Assembly (NCBI GenBank): GCA_017965445.1
Contig: JAGCPZ010000018.1
Coordinates: 1-59,946, forward strand
DNA: 59,946 nucleotides
Reading direction: 5' to 3'
From: Fibrobacter sp.
GTDB taxonomy: Bacteria; Fibrobacterota; Fibrobacteria; Fibrobacterales; Fibrobacteraceae
Shown: positions 1-8,342 of the stretch, one piece after another
Position numbering within the stretch: position 1 is the first letter of the stretch
How the letters are laid out: the number at the start of each line of letters is the position of its first letter
The notes under the pieces: model-generated
What the model was told of the DNA's origin: nothing
The model's database searches: none
What the model saw: only the letters and a program-made list of their open reading frames with translations
Program-made: the position numbers and the translations under genes

Positions 1-1
1 A

Positions 2-283
2 TTATGCGCGCTAGACGAAGCATTCGCCTTACGACGTATGGGTAAAAAACGGGCGGCGTGCTACAATTTGCGAATAAAGGCAATCAAATATGCCGAGAAC
101 TTTGAAATTCTGAAAACTGTGCCCGGAAATTTCCACGAACTCGTAGGTAACCGCAAGGGCCAATGGGCATGCAGTCTTGACCAACCATACCGCCTTATAA
201 TCAAAGGCGCAGAACCGAACGAAATTGTCATCTGGGCAGAACGGCACAATGCCGAAATTATGGAAATCGTAGATTATCATTAG
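2..283 (+). CDS. higB: HigB-type toxin (RelE/ParE superfamily), 5' end outside window
   Basis: The reading frame is open from the first bases of the window, so the N-terminus is missing; an internal ATG lies at 38. The visible part has the family layout: a basic helix, then a PG-x-x-HEL-x-GNRKGQW stretch, PYRLI, and a closing EIMEIVDYH. In the HigB family such proteins are mRNA interferases that act with the ribosome. The gene lies 11 bp before an antitoxin-like gene, the toxin-first order typical of higBA. The family call is strong. Activity cannot be judged because the N-terminus is not visible. Confidence 0.85.
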   Translation, partial: LCALDEAFALRRMGKKRAACYNLRIKAIKYAENFEILKTVPGNFHELVGNRKGQWACSLDQPYRLIIKGAEPNEIVIWAERHNAEIMEIVDYH

Positions 284-294
284 CAGAGGTAAAC

Positions 295-1305
295 ATGCAG
301 AAGAATAAGGAAGCTATCGTTTGGGGAATTACCCCGCCGGGTGCATTTCTTGAAGAAAAGATTCAAGAAATGGGTATCGACGTCAATGATTTTGCAGCTC
401 GTATCGGCTACACACCCAAAACGGTGAATGAAATCTTGAAAGGCAAGTGCTGCATAACAATCGAAGTCGCGCATTCCCTGGATTACGCCACCGGAATCCC
501 AGTCAGTTTCTGGCTTAACGCCCAAAAAGGGTACGAAGAAGAACTTATGAGACTTCAAGTCAAAGAAGCCGTCAAGAACCAGGCCGGTTGGCGCAAGTTC
601 TTCCCTATCGGTGAACTCAATCCGCGCACATGGATCAAGGATTTCAACAACAAAGAAGACGGCGTGTCGCCCATCCTCAAGTTTTTCGGAGTGGCTAGCC
701 CCAAAGCGTGGGAAAATTACTACTACAAGAACCGCCTGAAGGTGGCCTTCCGCATCTCGCTGGCCGAAACCGAAGACCCGTACGCGGCCTCCGTGTGGAT
801 GCGCCGCGGCGAAATCCTCGCCGACGAAATCAAGATGGAAAAGCAGAATGACAAGAAGGTGCGTTCCGCCATCAAGAAGGCGATGCCGCAATTTGTGGAA
901 CTGGCCAAAAACGACGTTGCCGCGTGGGAAGATTTACGCCGCAAGAAGGCCTTGCCCAAGCCGAAGGTGGGCGAAGACTTCATTGACGACGGCATGCACA
1001 AATTGCAGGATCTGGGTGCAAAGTTCGGAATCAAGGTGCTCTACGCGCAGAACTTCAAGACCGCACCCATTCATGGAATGGCCCGCTGGTACAAGGACAT
1101 CCCCGTCATCCAGCTGCACGACCGTTTCAAGGACCGCAATGCGTTCTGGTTCACGTTCTTCCACGAGCTCGGCCACATCGTGCTCCACGGCAAGAAGGAC
1201 ATCTTCATCAAGAACGTCTATTACGGCAACAAGAACCAGCAGAAGGACGACGAGGCAAACGCATTCGCGCAAAAATACATGACGCAGGCAGGGCTAGAAG
1301 TCTAA
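295..1305 (+). CDS. higA: HigA-like antitoxin fused to an ImmA/IrrE-type metallopeptidase
   Basis: The protein has 336 residues, whereas a plain HigA antitoxin has about 100. Residues 15-85 form an XRE/HigA helix-turn-helix (IGYTPKTVNEILKGK, then a HigA-like PVSFWLN). The C-terminal part has the zinc peptidase motif HELGH at about residues 290-294 and a downstream E-A-N-A-F-A segment near 320 that could give the third ligand, as in ImmA/IrrE (COG2856). An AGAGG sits 7 bp before the ATG. It probably binds and represses its own promoter and neutralises the upstream toxin. The peptidase may cleave it or another repressor under stress; that part is inference. Confidence 0.85.
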   Translation: MQKNKEAIVWGITPPGAFLEEKIQEMGIDVNDFAARIGYTPKTVNEILKGKCCITIEVAHSLDYATGIPVSFWLNAQKGYEEELMRLQVKEAVKNQAGWRKFFPIGELNPRTWIKDFNNKEDGVSPILKFFGVASPKAWENYYYKNRLKVAFRISLAETEDPYAASVWMRRGEILADEIKMEKQNDKKVRSAIKKAMPQFVELAKNDVAAWEDLRRKKALPKPKVGEDFIDDGMHKLQDLGAKFGIKVLYAQNFKTAPIHGMARWYKDIPVIQLHDRFKDRNAFWFTFFHELGHIVLHGKKDIFIKNVYYGNKNQQKDDEANAFAQKYMTQAGLEV

Positions 1306-1324
1306 AAATTCTATCTTTACCCGC

Positions 1325-2647
1325 ATGAAAAAATACCACTTGGCCACGTACGGCTGCCAGATGAACGAATACGACTCCGCAATGATAGCCCAGCAGCTTG
1401 ACTTGTGCGGTTGCGTCGAGACAAGCAATCAAGAGGATGCCGACTTCATCATCGTGAATACGTGCAGCGTGCGAGAAAAGGCTGAGGAAACGGCAATCGT
1501 GAACATCAGCAAGCTCAAGTACTTGCGCAAAAAGAATCCCGATGTCAAGGTTGTCGTGTGCGGTTGCATGGCCAAGAATCGTGGGCCGGAACTGATGAAA
1601 CGTCTAAAGAACGTGAACTACATCGTAGGCCCGGACCAGTACCGAAAAATTCCAGAGCTTTTGCTCGGTGACGCGAACAGTCCGCTGCACAAGACGCACC
1701 ACAAGATGTTCATCGACGAAGACCGCGACGAGAACTACCTCGGCGAATACGCCAAGCTGAGCAACAACGTCAGCACGTTCGTCTCCATCCAGCGCGGTTG
1801 CAACAAGCGCTGCAGCTACTGCATCGTGCCGTACCTCCGCGGTCCCGAGAAATATCGCGAAGCAGACGACATTCTCGCCGAAGTCCGCAGAGCCGCCGAC
1901 AAGGGCATCACCGAAGTAATGTTGCTCGGCCAGACGGTGAATGCATACAAAACGCCAAATGCGGACTTCACGACATTACTAACAAAGGTTTCCGAAATCG
2001 GCGGCATCAAGCGCATCCGCTTTACAAGTCCGCATCCGCGTCACTATACGAACGAACTCATCGATGTTCTTTTGAACAACCCGAAAGTTTGCCATTACGC
2101 GCACATCCCGCTACAGAGCGGTTCCGACGCGATTCTCAAGAAGATGCGTCGCCAGCACAACATGGAGCAGTACATGACGGTCATTGAGCAATTACGTAGC
2201 AAGGACCCGTATTACGCGATTTCGACAGACGTCATTTGCGGATTTGTCGGCGAAACGGCGGACGATTTCGAACAGACTATCAAGGCTTTTGAAGCCTGCC
2301 AGTTCGATACAGCCTACATGTTCATCTACAGCCCGCGTAAGGGAACGGAATCATTCAAAGAGGTCGAAACGCTTACAGCCGAAGAAAAGCTTGCCCGTCA
2401 CACTCGCCTCGTGGAACTGCAGAACGCGATTACGCTCAAGCGCAACCAGATGATGATGGGCCGCACCGAAGAAATTCTCGTCGAAGCAAGTTCCACCCGC
2501 GATGCAACTGAATTTGTCGGAAAAACGGACAATTTCAAGAAGGTCATCTTCAAGCCAGAAGAAAGCCGCATCATCAAGCCGGGCGATTATGTGCAGGTAA
2601 AAATTGACGATATCCGCGGCTGGACTCTCCGCGGCACTCTCGTGTAG
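1325..2647 (+). CDS. miaB: tRNA-2-methylthio-N6-dimethylallyladenosine synthase MiaB
   Basis: This radical-SAM enzyme adds the 2-methylthio group to i6A37 of tRNAs that read UNN codons. The N-terminal UPF0004 domain has its three cluster cysteines at C11 (YGCQMN), C47 (NTCSVRE) and C81 (CGCMAKN). The radical-SAM cluster motif CxxxCxxC is at C159, C163 and C166, followed by SYCIVPYLRG. A TRAM-like domain ends the protein (GDYVQVKIDDIRGWTLRG). Its 440 residues are normal for MiaB. No clear Shine-Dalgarno is present; a TATCTT element ends only 7 nt before the ATG, so the transcript may be leaderless (inference). Confidence 0.95.
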   Translation: MKKYHLATYGCQMNEYDSAMIAQQLDLCGCVETSNQEDADFIIVNTCSVREKAEETAIVNISKLKYLRKKNPDVKVVVCGCMAKNRGPELMKRLKNVNYIVGPDQYRKIPELLLGDANSPLHKTHHKMFIDEDRDENYLGEYAKLSNNVSTFVSIQRGCNKRCSYCIVPYLRGPEKYREADDILAEVRRAADKGITEVMLLGQTVNAYKTPNADFTTLLTKVSEIGGIKRIRFTSPHPRHYTNELIDVLLNNPKVCHYAHIPLQSGSDAILKKMRRQHNMEQYMTVIEQLRSKDPYYAISTDVICGFVGETADDFEQTIKAFEACQFDTAYMFIYSPRKGTESFKEVETLTAEEKLARHTRLVELQNAITLKRNQMMMGRTEEILVEASSTRDATEFVGKTDNFKKVIFKPEESRIIKPGDYVQVKIDDIRGWTLRGTLV

Positions 2648-2693
2648 GACACTTTCGCATAGAAAAAAGCGCCAACCCCGCCCCCAGGTCTAT

Positions 2694-2728
2694 TTACGTA
2701 ACTTACGAAAAATCAACGACTTACGTAA
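2694..2728. promoter_or_regulatory. Paired TTACGTAA palindromes upstream of the SPOR-domain gene
   Basis: Perfect TTACGTAA palindromes occur at 2694-2701 and 2721-2728, with a related TTACGAAA between them. A third copy lies inside the downstream gene at 2902-2909. A possible -10 (TATTAT, 2759-2764) follows. The arrangement suggests an operator for an unidentified regulator, but no regulator is known. Confidence 0.35.
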
Positions 2729-2791
2729 ATTTTTCAAGCCGTATTGTAAAAATTTTTGTATTATTGCACTAGAGGGTAATTAGAGGGCAAT

Positions 2792-3763
2792 ATGGCTAAA
2801 TACTTTATTCAAAATTTGGTTATTACAGGCGCATTATGCGCATTTGCCACTACGGCATCCTTTGCAGAGGCAACCCCGACTCTTGCCACCGCTCAAAAGG
2901 CTTACGTAAGCGGTAAATGGAAAGAAGCGGCCGCAGCCTACGAACAAGTCTGCCCGACGCAGGCCGATTCCGCGCGTACCGAATGCTACCTTTGGAATAT
3001 CCTTGCCCTCTCGCAAACAGGTGTCGCAGCCGATTTCAGCAAGGCCGGCAAACGCCTCGACAGCCTTATCGACAAAACGAGCACGCAAAAGCCCATTTAC
3101 GCCGACCTCATGATGACGAAGGCGCAATTCCAGATGTACCTCGGCCGCTACAACAAGGCCGCCGAATCACTCATTCACGCTATTGAAACGTCCCAACCGC
3201 ACCAAGTTACCGTACTGCAAAAAGTCTGTTCCGCCGTGCGTGAACGCACCCGCAACGAAGAACTGAACGAAGCCTGCAACAATCTCGGCAAGCCGAAAGT
3301 GGCTAAACCCGCAAACGCCGGCGCAACCGAGCAGGCTAAAGCGACAAACACACCGGCAAAAGCAACGACAACCTCCGCGACAGCAACATCAACTGTAGCA
3401 ACAACTAACGCACCGGCAGCCTCTGCTGCTGCTACGCCGACAGCAGCGACGTCAACCGCCCCAAAAGCGCCAACACCGGTGGAGACAAAGTCTCTAGAAC
3501 AAAGCACAGAAACTTCATCTGCATGGCAACTGCAACTGGGGGCGTTCGGAGTCAAGTCCAATGCAGATTTGCTTGTCAACAATCTAAAAAAGAGAAACAT
3601 CGCCTGCACAATTACAGAAAACACTCTCGAAAGCGGAAAAACGCTTTACATTGTGAGAACAGGTCCATTTGATACAAAAGAAAGCGCAGTCGATTACGGA
3701 GCAAAGAAACTCGCACCTCTGAATGTCGAGTTTAGACCCATGCCCTTAAAGCAGGCTCTGTAA
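2792..3763 (+). CDS. Exported SPOR-domain protein with TPR-like N-terminal region
   Basis: The 323-residue protein starts with a signal peptide (about 1-25, ending TASFAEA). Helical repeat-like segments containing A-x-K-A-Y and G-R-Y-N-K-A-A-E motifs, resembling TPR, run to about 165. A low-complexity Ala/Thr/Pro linker covers about 170-235. A C-terminal SPOR domain follows (WQLQLGAFGVKSNADLLVNN, then YIVRTGPF). SPOR domains bind denuded septal peptidoglycan, so an envelope or division role is likely. The start is supported by AGAGGG 4 nt upstream of the ATG. No partner gene adjoins it. Confidence 0.8.
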   Translation: MAKYFIQNLVITGALCAFATTASFAEATPTLATAQKAYVSGKWKEAAAAYEQVCPTQADSARTECYLWNILALSQTGVAADFSKAGKRLDSLIDKTSTQKPIYADLMMTKAQFQMYLGRYNKAAESLIHAIETSQPHQVTVLQKVCSAVRERTRNEELNEACNNLGKPKVAKPANAGATEQAKATNTPAKATTTSATATSTVATTNAPAASAAATPTAATSTAPKAPTPVETKSLEQSTETSSAWQLQLGAFGVKSNADLLVNNLKKRNIACTITENTLESGKTLYIVRTGPFDTKESAVDYGAKKLAPLNVEFRPMPLKQAL

Positions 3764-3803
3764 GCAAATAAAATTATACTCAAAAAATTTTTTTACAGTT
3801 TTT

Positions 3804-3826
3804 CGCCCATAATTGGGCGTTTTTTA
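3804..3826 (+). terminator. Rho-independent terminator
   Basis: A CGCCCA / TGGGCG stem with a TAAT loop is followed by a run of T. It ends the transcript of the SPOR-domain gene, before tRNA-Leu. Confidence 0.85.
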
Positions 3827-3860
3827 CTCTATACACCTACAAAAAAAACGAAAAATGTGC

Positions 3861-3868
3861 TATATTTG
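3861..3868 (+). promoter_or_regulatory. -10-like element TATATTTG for tRNA-Leu
   Basis: TATATTTG ends 12 nt before the mature tRNA 5' end, the right distance for a -10 element. A convincing -35 is not seen (TACAAA at 3838-3843). The sequence also fits the TAnnTTTG consensus described for Bacteroidetes promoters. Confidence 0.5.
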
Positions 3869-3880
3869 TGTTACTCCCCC

Positions 3881-3964
3881 GCCGGGGTGGTGAAATTGGT
3901 AGACGCGCTGGACTCAAAATCCAGTACTCGCGAGAGTGTGAGGGTTCGATTCCCTCCCCCGGCA
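3881..3964 (+). tRNA. tRNA-Leu (anticodon CAA)
   Basis: The 84-nt class II tRNA has acceptor stem GCCGGGG pairing with CCCCGGC. The D-arm contains GGTAGACGC. The anticodon stem CTGGA/TCCAG encloses loop CTCAAAA, giving anticodon CAA, which reads UUG. The variable arm (ACTCGCGAGAGTG) is long, as expected for Leu, and the T-arm is GAGGG-TTCGATT-CCCTC. The discriminator is A at 3964 and the following bases are CTA, so the CCA end is not encoded. Confidence 0.96.
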
Positions 3965-3991
3965 CTAAACGTTTAAGAAAGAGATCAAAAA

Positions 3992-4747
3992 ATGAGTAAC
4001 ATGTTCAAAATGCTTTCTGCTGTTTTATTCGCGGGTTCATTAGCGTTTGCTCAGACTGATGACCTCTTCTCGGACGATTTCCAGGATGCCGCGACTGCGG
4101 ACTCTATCGCACATGCTAATGCTGAAGCGACCACGCAAGCCAACGAAGCAGCAGCACAAGCCGCCGGTATCGGAACAGCCAAAGCGACAAGCGGACAATG
4201 GGACGGCTTCAATTACGAAGACATGGGCCTTACCCAGTGGGAATACCAACAGGCTAAAGAACAGGGTGTCACTCGCGAAAAGTTGACAAAGCTCGTCGAA
4301 ATCGGTATCCGCCCGACAGAATATCTCCAGAAGCCATGGAACAGACTCGGCGTGAGCGAAGAAGATTGGCTCAGCCAGCGTGCAGAAGGCATGGAAGACG
4401 CCGACATCGACCGTTCTTACCGTTACCACAGCGGCGATCAGAAGAGCGCTTACCTTTCTCTCTTGATTCCTTCTTACTATCAGTGGAAAACGCACGCCGT
4501 CGCCAAGGCAACATTCATGGACGTCCTTGAAGTCGGCAGTATTGCAGTCACGATCGTCCTCAAGGTTCAGGACAAGAGCTACTGGTGGTACGGATTCCTC
4601 GGAATTGCTGCAGCACACCTTTGGTCTTTTGCTGACGCTTTCATCAGCACCCAGTGGGACAGCAATCCGGATGCAAACCGCTTCAGCTTCGGCGTTATTC
4701 CTACACCGGATAAGGGCGTTACAAGTTTCTTTAATGTCAAGTTCTAA
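3992..4747 (+). CDS. Exported protein of unknown function
   Basis: The 251-residue product has a signal peptide (about 1-21, ending SLAFAQ). An Ala-rich spacer follows to about 60, then a Trp/Tyr-rich region with [18 protein letters not shown]. About 150-220 contains the hydrophobic block [13 protein letters not shown] plus two further hydrophobic segments, and the protein ends in SFFNVKF. The block and the N-V-K-F ending resemble the exported proteins at 32075-34350, so they may belong to one Fibrobacter family. The function is unknown. It lies 27 bp after tRNA-Leu and 8 bp before panD. Confidence 0.75.
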   Translation: MSNMFKMLSAVLFAGSLAFAQTDDLFSDDFQDAATADSIAHANAEATTQANEAAAQAAGIGTAKATSGQWDGFNYEDMGLTQWEYQQAKEQGVTREKLTKLVEIGIRPTEYLQKPWNRLGVSEEDWLSQRAEGMEDADIDRSYRYHSGDQKSAYLSLLIPSYYQWKTHAVAKATFMDVLEVGSIAVTIVLKVQDKSYWWYGFLGIAAAHLWSFADAFISTQWDSNPDANRFSFGVIPTPDKGVTSFFNVKF

Positions 4748-4755
4748 GCAGCACA

Positions 4756-5112
4756 ATGCAGCTAGAATTACTTAAAAGCAAAATTCATCGCGCAACAGTC
4801 ACCGACGCAAACCTCAATTACGAGGGTTCCATTACTATCGCGCGCGATTTGATGGATGCGGCGAACATCCTCCCCTACGAAAAAGTCGGTGTTCTTGATG
4901 TCAATAACGGTTCCCGCCTTGATACCTACGTTATCGAAGGCAAGGCCGGTTCTGGCGTTATCTGCCTGAACGGCGCAGCGGCACGTTTGGTACAGCCGGG
5001 CGACCTGGTAATTATCGTGACTTATGCGACAATGTCCCCGGAAGAAGCCAAAACGTGGAAACCTACAGTCATCCGCGTCAACGGGAAAAACGAAATCATC
5101 GAAAAAATCTAA
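4756..5112 (+). CDS. panD: Aspartate 1-decarboxylase proenzyme PanD
   Basis: PanD makes beta-alanine from L-aspartate for pantothenate and CoA synthesis. The 118-residue proenzyme has the self-cleavage site G24-S25 in NYEGSITI, which generates the catalytic pyruvoyl group. The conserved K9 and the SRLDTYVI and GDLVIIVTY segments are also present. It starts 8 bp after the preceding exported-protein gene, so the two are probably co-transcribed although functionally unrelated. A terminator directly follows. Confidence 0.96.
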   Translation: MQLELLKSKIHRATVTDANLNYEGSITIARDLMDAANILPYEKVGVLDVNNGSRLDTYVIEGKAGSGVICLNGAAARLVQPGDLVIIVTYATMSPEEAKTWKPTVIRVNGKNEIIEKI

Positions 5113-5135
5113 AAGCGCTTTTTGCGCTTTTTTTG
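5111..5135 (+). terminator. Rho-independent terminator after panD
   Basis: An AAAGCGC / GCGCTTT stem with a T-rich loop is followed by seven T. The stem overlaps the panD stop codon. Confidence 0.85.
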
Positions 5136-5265
5136 TATCATCATCTCACAAGCACGGTATTTCCTGCTTGTAAACCGTAGATTTTCAAAAAAAATTGTTT
5201 TTCAGCGCTTTAGTGCATTCTAAATGTTGTATATTAAACGTAAAAAATATTATAGAGGTTAATTA

Positions 5266-6780
5266 ATGCCAGAAAACTTTATCATGCCAGCGATTATTGC
5301 TGTAGCCGTATTTTTTTTCATCATCGTCTTCACGATGTCTTATATCAAAGCAGCCCCTGACGAAGCCATCATCGTTTCCGGTATTCGTAAAGAACCTAAG
5401 GTAATCATCGGCCGTGCCGGTTTCAGAATTCCGTTCTTCGAACGCGCCGACCACCTTTCACTGCAACTCATCCAGATTGACGTGAAAACAGGCAGCCCGG
5501 TTCCCACCAAAGACTACATCAACGTATCGGTCGATGCTGTCGTGACCGCAAAGATTTCGGATAATCCAGACCGCCTCAAATCTTCGGCGCAGAACTTCTT
5601 GAACAAGAAGCCCGAAGACATCCGCGCCATGATTGTCGATATTCTCGAAGGTAACATGCGTGAAATCGTCGGACGTATGCAGTTGGTCGATCTCGTGGGC
5701 GACCGCAAGCAAGTGTCCGAACTCGTGCTCGAAAACGCCATCCCGGACCTTGAAAAGCTCGGTATCGTAGTGCAGACGTTCAACATCCAGAATTTTGAAG
5801 ACGCAAACGGCGTGATTGAAAACCTCGGTGTCGATAAGACTTCCGCCATCCGCAAGGCTGCCGCCATTTCCAAGGCGAACGCCGAACGCGACATCAGCGT
5901 CGCGCAGTCGCAGGCCAAGAAAGAAGCCAACGACGCCGCCGTGGCTGCCGAACTCGAAATTGCCCAGAAGCAGAACGACCTCGCTGTGAAGAAGGCGAAT
6001 CTGCAAAAGATTTCGGATACAGAAAAGGCCGTCGCCGACGCAGCCTACGAAATCCAGAAGCAGACCCAGCAAAAGGCAATTAACGTAGCCCAGGCCGAAG
6101 CCGAAGTCGCCAAGCAGGAAAAGGAAATTGAAATCCGCGAACGTATGGTCATGGTGACGGAAAAGGAACTTAAGGCCCAAATCGAAAAGAAAGCCGAAGC
6201 CGACCGTCAGGCCCAAATCCAGCGTTCCGAAGCAGAACTCTTCCAGCAGCAGAAAGACGCCGAAGCCGTCCGTTACAAGGAAGAACAGCGCGCCAAGGCC
6301 ATCAAGCAGATTGCAGAAGCCGAAAAGGAAAAAGCGTTCGCCGAAGCCGAAGCTACAAAGGCCAAAGCCCTAGCCGAAGCCGAAGCCACAAAGGCTAAAG
6401 GTCTTGCTGAAGCTGAAGCCATCAAAGCTCAGGGTCTCGCCGAAGCTGAAGCGCTCAACAAGAAGGCCGAAGCCATGAAGCTTTACGGTGATGCCGCCCG
6501 CCAAGAAATGCAGCTCAAGACCATCGAAAAGTATTTCGAGCAGATGCCGCAAATTGCAGCAGCCATCGCAAAGCCGATGGAAAAAATCGGCAACATCACC
6601 ATGTACGGCGAAGGCAACACGGCAAAACTCACGGGCGATATTACCAAGACGCTCACGCAAGTAACGAATGGTCTCACGGACTCGCTCGGAATCGACCTCC
6701 GTACGGTTCTCGGTTCCATGTTCGGAGCAAAACTCGCCGGAGTCACGAAGGACAACCCGAAGGAAGAAAAACAGGAGTGA
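5266..6780 (+). CDS. Flotillin-like SPFH/Band 7 membrane scaffold protein
   Basis: The 504-residue protein has one N-terminal membrane segment (about 6-28). An SPFH domain covers about 30-200 (VSVDAVVTAKI, then DIRAMIVDILEGNMREIVGRM). A long Ala/Glu/Lys coiled coil runs from 200 to 415, with a near-repeat of about 11 residues (AEAEATKAKAL and variants) at about 355-400. Flotillins organise membrane microdomains. The usual partner, an NfeD-like protein, is not adjacent. The start follows TAGAGG 7 nt upstream. Confidence 0.9.
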   Translation: MPENFIMPAIIAVAVFFFIIVFTMSYIKAAPDEAIIVSGIRKEPKVIIGRAGFRIPFFERADHLSLQLIQIDVKTGSPVPTKDYINVSVDAVVTAKISDNPDRLKSSAQNFLNKKPEDIRAMIVDILEGNMREIVGRMQLVDLVGDRKQVSELVLENAIPDLEKLGIVVQTFNIQNFEDANGVIENLGVDKTSAIRKAAAISKANAERDISVAQSQAKKEANDAAVAAELEIAQKQNDLAVKKANLQKISDTEKAVADAAYEIQKQTQQKAINVAQAEAEVAKQEKEIEIRERMVMVTEKELKAQIEKKAEADRQAQIQRSEAELFQQQKDAEAVRYKEEQRAKAIKQIAEAEKEKAFAEAEATKAKALAEAEATKAKGLAEAEAIKAQGLAEAEALNKKAEAMKLYGDAARQEMQLKTIEKYFEQMPQIAAAIAKPMEKIGNITMYGEGNTAKLTGDITKTLTQVTNGLTDSLGIDLRTVLGSMFGAKLAGVTKDNPKEEKQE

Positions 6781-6888
6781 GGAATGAGGTCGCTCGAAAA
6801 CTCGCTTTGAGGTCACTCCGCTTTTGAGTATTCGCTCATACCTCATAAGGAGCCACAGGCGAAAGATCTCATAACTCAGAACTAAAAA
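6781..6888. repeat. Heptad-repeat intergenic array A
   Basis: Next to the following gene the units CTCATAA, CTCAGAA and CTAAAAA run head to tail, and the last A is the A of the ATG at 6888. The first part, next to the flotillin stop, reads in the opposite direction (CTCATTC, CTCAAAG on the minus strand), with GC-richer insertions. Confidence 0.7.
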
Positions 6889-7484
6889 TGCGATTATTGT
6901 TATTGACTATAGCTCTTGTAGCATTCGCTTTTGCGGAAGACCCCGCGAAGGTCAACGTTTCTGCAACGGAAGCCCCAGCCGAGCTCCCAGTTGCGCTCGC
7001 TCCAGCCCAAGATACTATTGTCGATACAATTTACGTTATCCAAGATGACGGCATTCCTTGGAACCGCGAGCACTTTGATCCCGAGCGTCTCATCCGTCAC
7101 GACACCTTTGACCCCGCCTTGAAAGTGGCCTACACCTACTCCGTGAGCTTTATCGGAGGATCACTCGGTTCGTTCGCCCAGCAAAGTTTCATGGCTCATT
7201 TTGCATACGAGTTCACACCAAATCTGCACTTGTACGCAAACGTTGGGCTATGGATGCCACTATATTCAAATCTGCGTTTTGGAAACCGCATAGCGAGAGA
7301 AGACGTGAAGCAAGGAAACGTAGGCGTTCTCATTCCGGACATCGCACTTGAATACAAACCCAACGACAAAGTGACTTTCAGAGTCATGTACGTCAACGAA
7401 AGGGACGCCTTCAGGGCTTACGGGCCCCATGATTATTTCTACGGGTCTTGCTCCCCGTGGAGAAATTCTATCTTTTGCAGGTGA
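6888..7484 (+). CDS. Exported protein, possible outer-membrane barrel
   Basis: The 198-residue product has a signal peptide (about 1-16, ending AFAFAE). The mature part has a short acidic region and then alternating aromatic/polar strands (AHFAYEFTPNLHLYANVGLW, LEYKPNDKVTFRVMYV), as in small outer-membrane beta barrels. The start is set by the heptad array ending at the ATG; no Shine-Dalgarno is obvious. The stop overlaps the next ATG (GTGATG), so the two genes are translationally coupled. Function is unknown. Confidence 0.7.
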   Translation: MRLLLLTIALVAFAFAEDPAKVNVSATEAPAELPVALAPAQDTIVDTIYVIQDDGIPWNREHFDPERLIRHDTFDPALKVAYTYSVSFIGGSLGSFAQQSFMAHFAYEFTPNLHLYANVGLWMPLYSNLRFGNRIAREDVKQGNVGVLIPDIALEYKPNDKVTFRVMYVNERDAFRAYGPHDYFYGSCSPWRNSIFCR

Positions 7485-7936
7485 TGAATGTTCGGTCAAA
7501 TCCAGCTTGCAAAAAGCTTCACCAAGCCTTGACTGTATTGACGCTGTTGCTTGTTGCCACAGCGTTTTCGAGTTGCAAAGAAGAGAAACAGGCGCCCGTC
7601 ACTAAGCGCGAGGTTCGCCGCATCAAAGGCGAGGTGGAAGTACTGAACAGTTGCAGCATGAAGGGAGCCGCCGTCAAAATGCGAACGTTCTTGCGCGACA
7701 ATGGATTTGACGTTGTCCACATCGACAACGAACGGCTTCAAAATTACGACGAGACCATCATCGTGCTGAGGAATCCGGAATGGGAAGGTGCGAAGGCGCT
7801 TGCCGCAACATTAAAGACGAAAAACGTCCTTGTGCTCCTCAACAAGAACGCCACAGTCGATGCAGTTGTTCATACCGGTAGAGATTTTCAACAAATAGTA
7901 GAACCCGATCAGGGAGAAAAAAATGACAGCAAATAA
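7484..7936 (+). CDS. Lipoprotein with LytR_C-like domain
   Basis: The ATG at 7484 overlaps the upstream TGA. An earlier in-frame TTG at 7448 is less likely, because a start at 7484 gives an N-terminus with a signal peptide and lipobox (FSSC at about residue 27). The mature part has EVEVLNSCSMKGAAVKMRTF and NGFDVVHI, which match the LytR/CpsA/Psr C-terminal domain pattern (VEVLNGTG, then GFDV). The product is about 150 residues, without the catalytic LCP domain. It probably sits at the membrane near the cell wall; its role is unknown. Its 3' end overlaps rsfS by 14 bp. Confidence 0.75.
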   Translation: MNVRSNPACKKLHQALTVLTLLLVATAFSSCKEEKQAPVTKREVRRIKGEVEVLNSCSMKGAAVKMRTFLRDNGFDVVHIDNERLQNYDETIIVLRNPEWEGAKALAATLKTKNVLVLLNKNATVDAVVHTGRDFQQIVEPDQGEKNDSK

Positions 7937-8342
7937 CAACCAAGACATGACAGAAACCGTAAAGCTTGGTGCAGGAATCCTTTTCGAGCTACGCGCCCAA
8001 AACGTGCAGCTCATCGACCTCCGCGGAGTCAAGAACGAAGCGGACTACTTCCTCATCGCCACTTGCGAAAGTGAAGCCCAGATGCAGGCGATTCTGAACG
8101 AACTCACCAAGGAGTTCAAAGCCCGCAAGCTCCACTTTGTCGGCGTAGAATACAAAGAAGGAGTCCGTTGGGCCATCTTCGATGCAGGTCTTGACCTGAT
8201 GGTTCACCTTTTTGAAGAAGAAAAAAGAAACGAAATTTCCTTTGAACGTTTGTACGCAGACGGAAAGATTATGAACCTCGACGAACATGACTTCGTGGGC
8301 GATGCCGTCAAGAAGTCTGGAGACGACAATGAACTCATTTAA
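7923..8342 (+). CDS. rsfS: Ribosome silencing factor RsfS
   Basis: RsfS binds ribosomal protein L14 (uL14) and blocks subunit joining when nutrients are short. The 139-residue protein has the family pattern: IDLRGVKNEADYFLIAT, then VEYKEGVRWAIFDAGLDLMVHLF and E-R-L-Y-A-D. The start has GGGAG 4 nt upstream and lies inside the end of the previous gene. The 3' end overlaps argS by 14 bp, so translation is probably coupled across the cluster. Confidence 0.94.
   Translation: MTANNNQDMTETVKLGAGILFELRAQNVQLIDLRGVKNEADYFLIATCESEAQMQAILNELTKEFKARKLHFVGVEYKEGVRWAIFDAGLDLMVHLFEEEKRNEISFERLYADGKIMNLDEHDFVGDAVKKSGDDNELI

Noticed and set aside
3881..3991. tRNA-Leu as an integration site for a mobile element
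   Set aside because: No integrase gene and no repeat of the tRNA 3' end were seen nearby.
8287..8328. Longer N-terminus for ArgRS
   Set aside because: It would lie entirely inside rsfS and adds 14 residues without family similarity; the ATG at 8329 has GGAG upstream.
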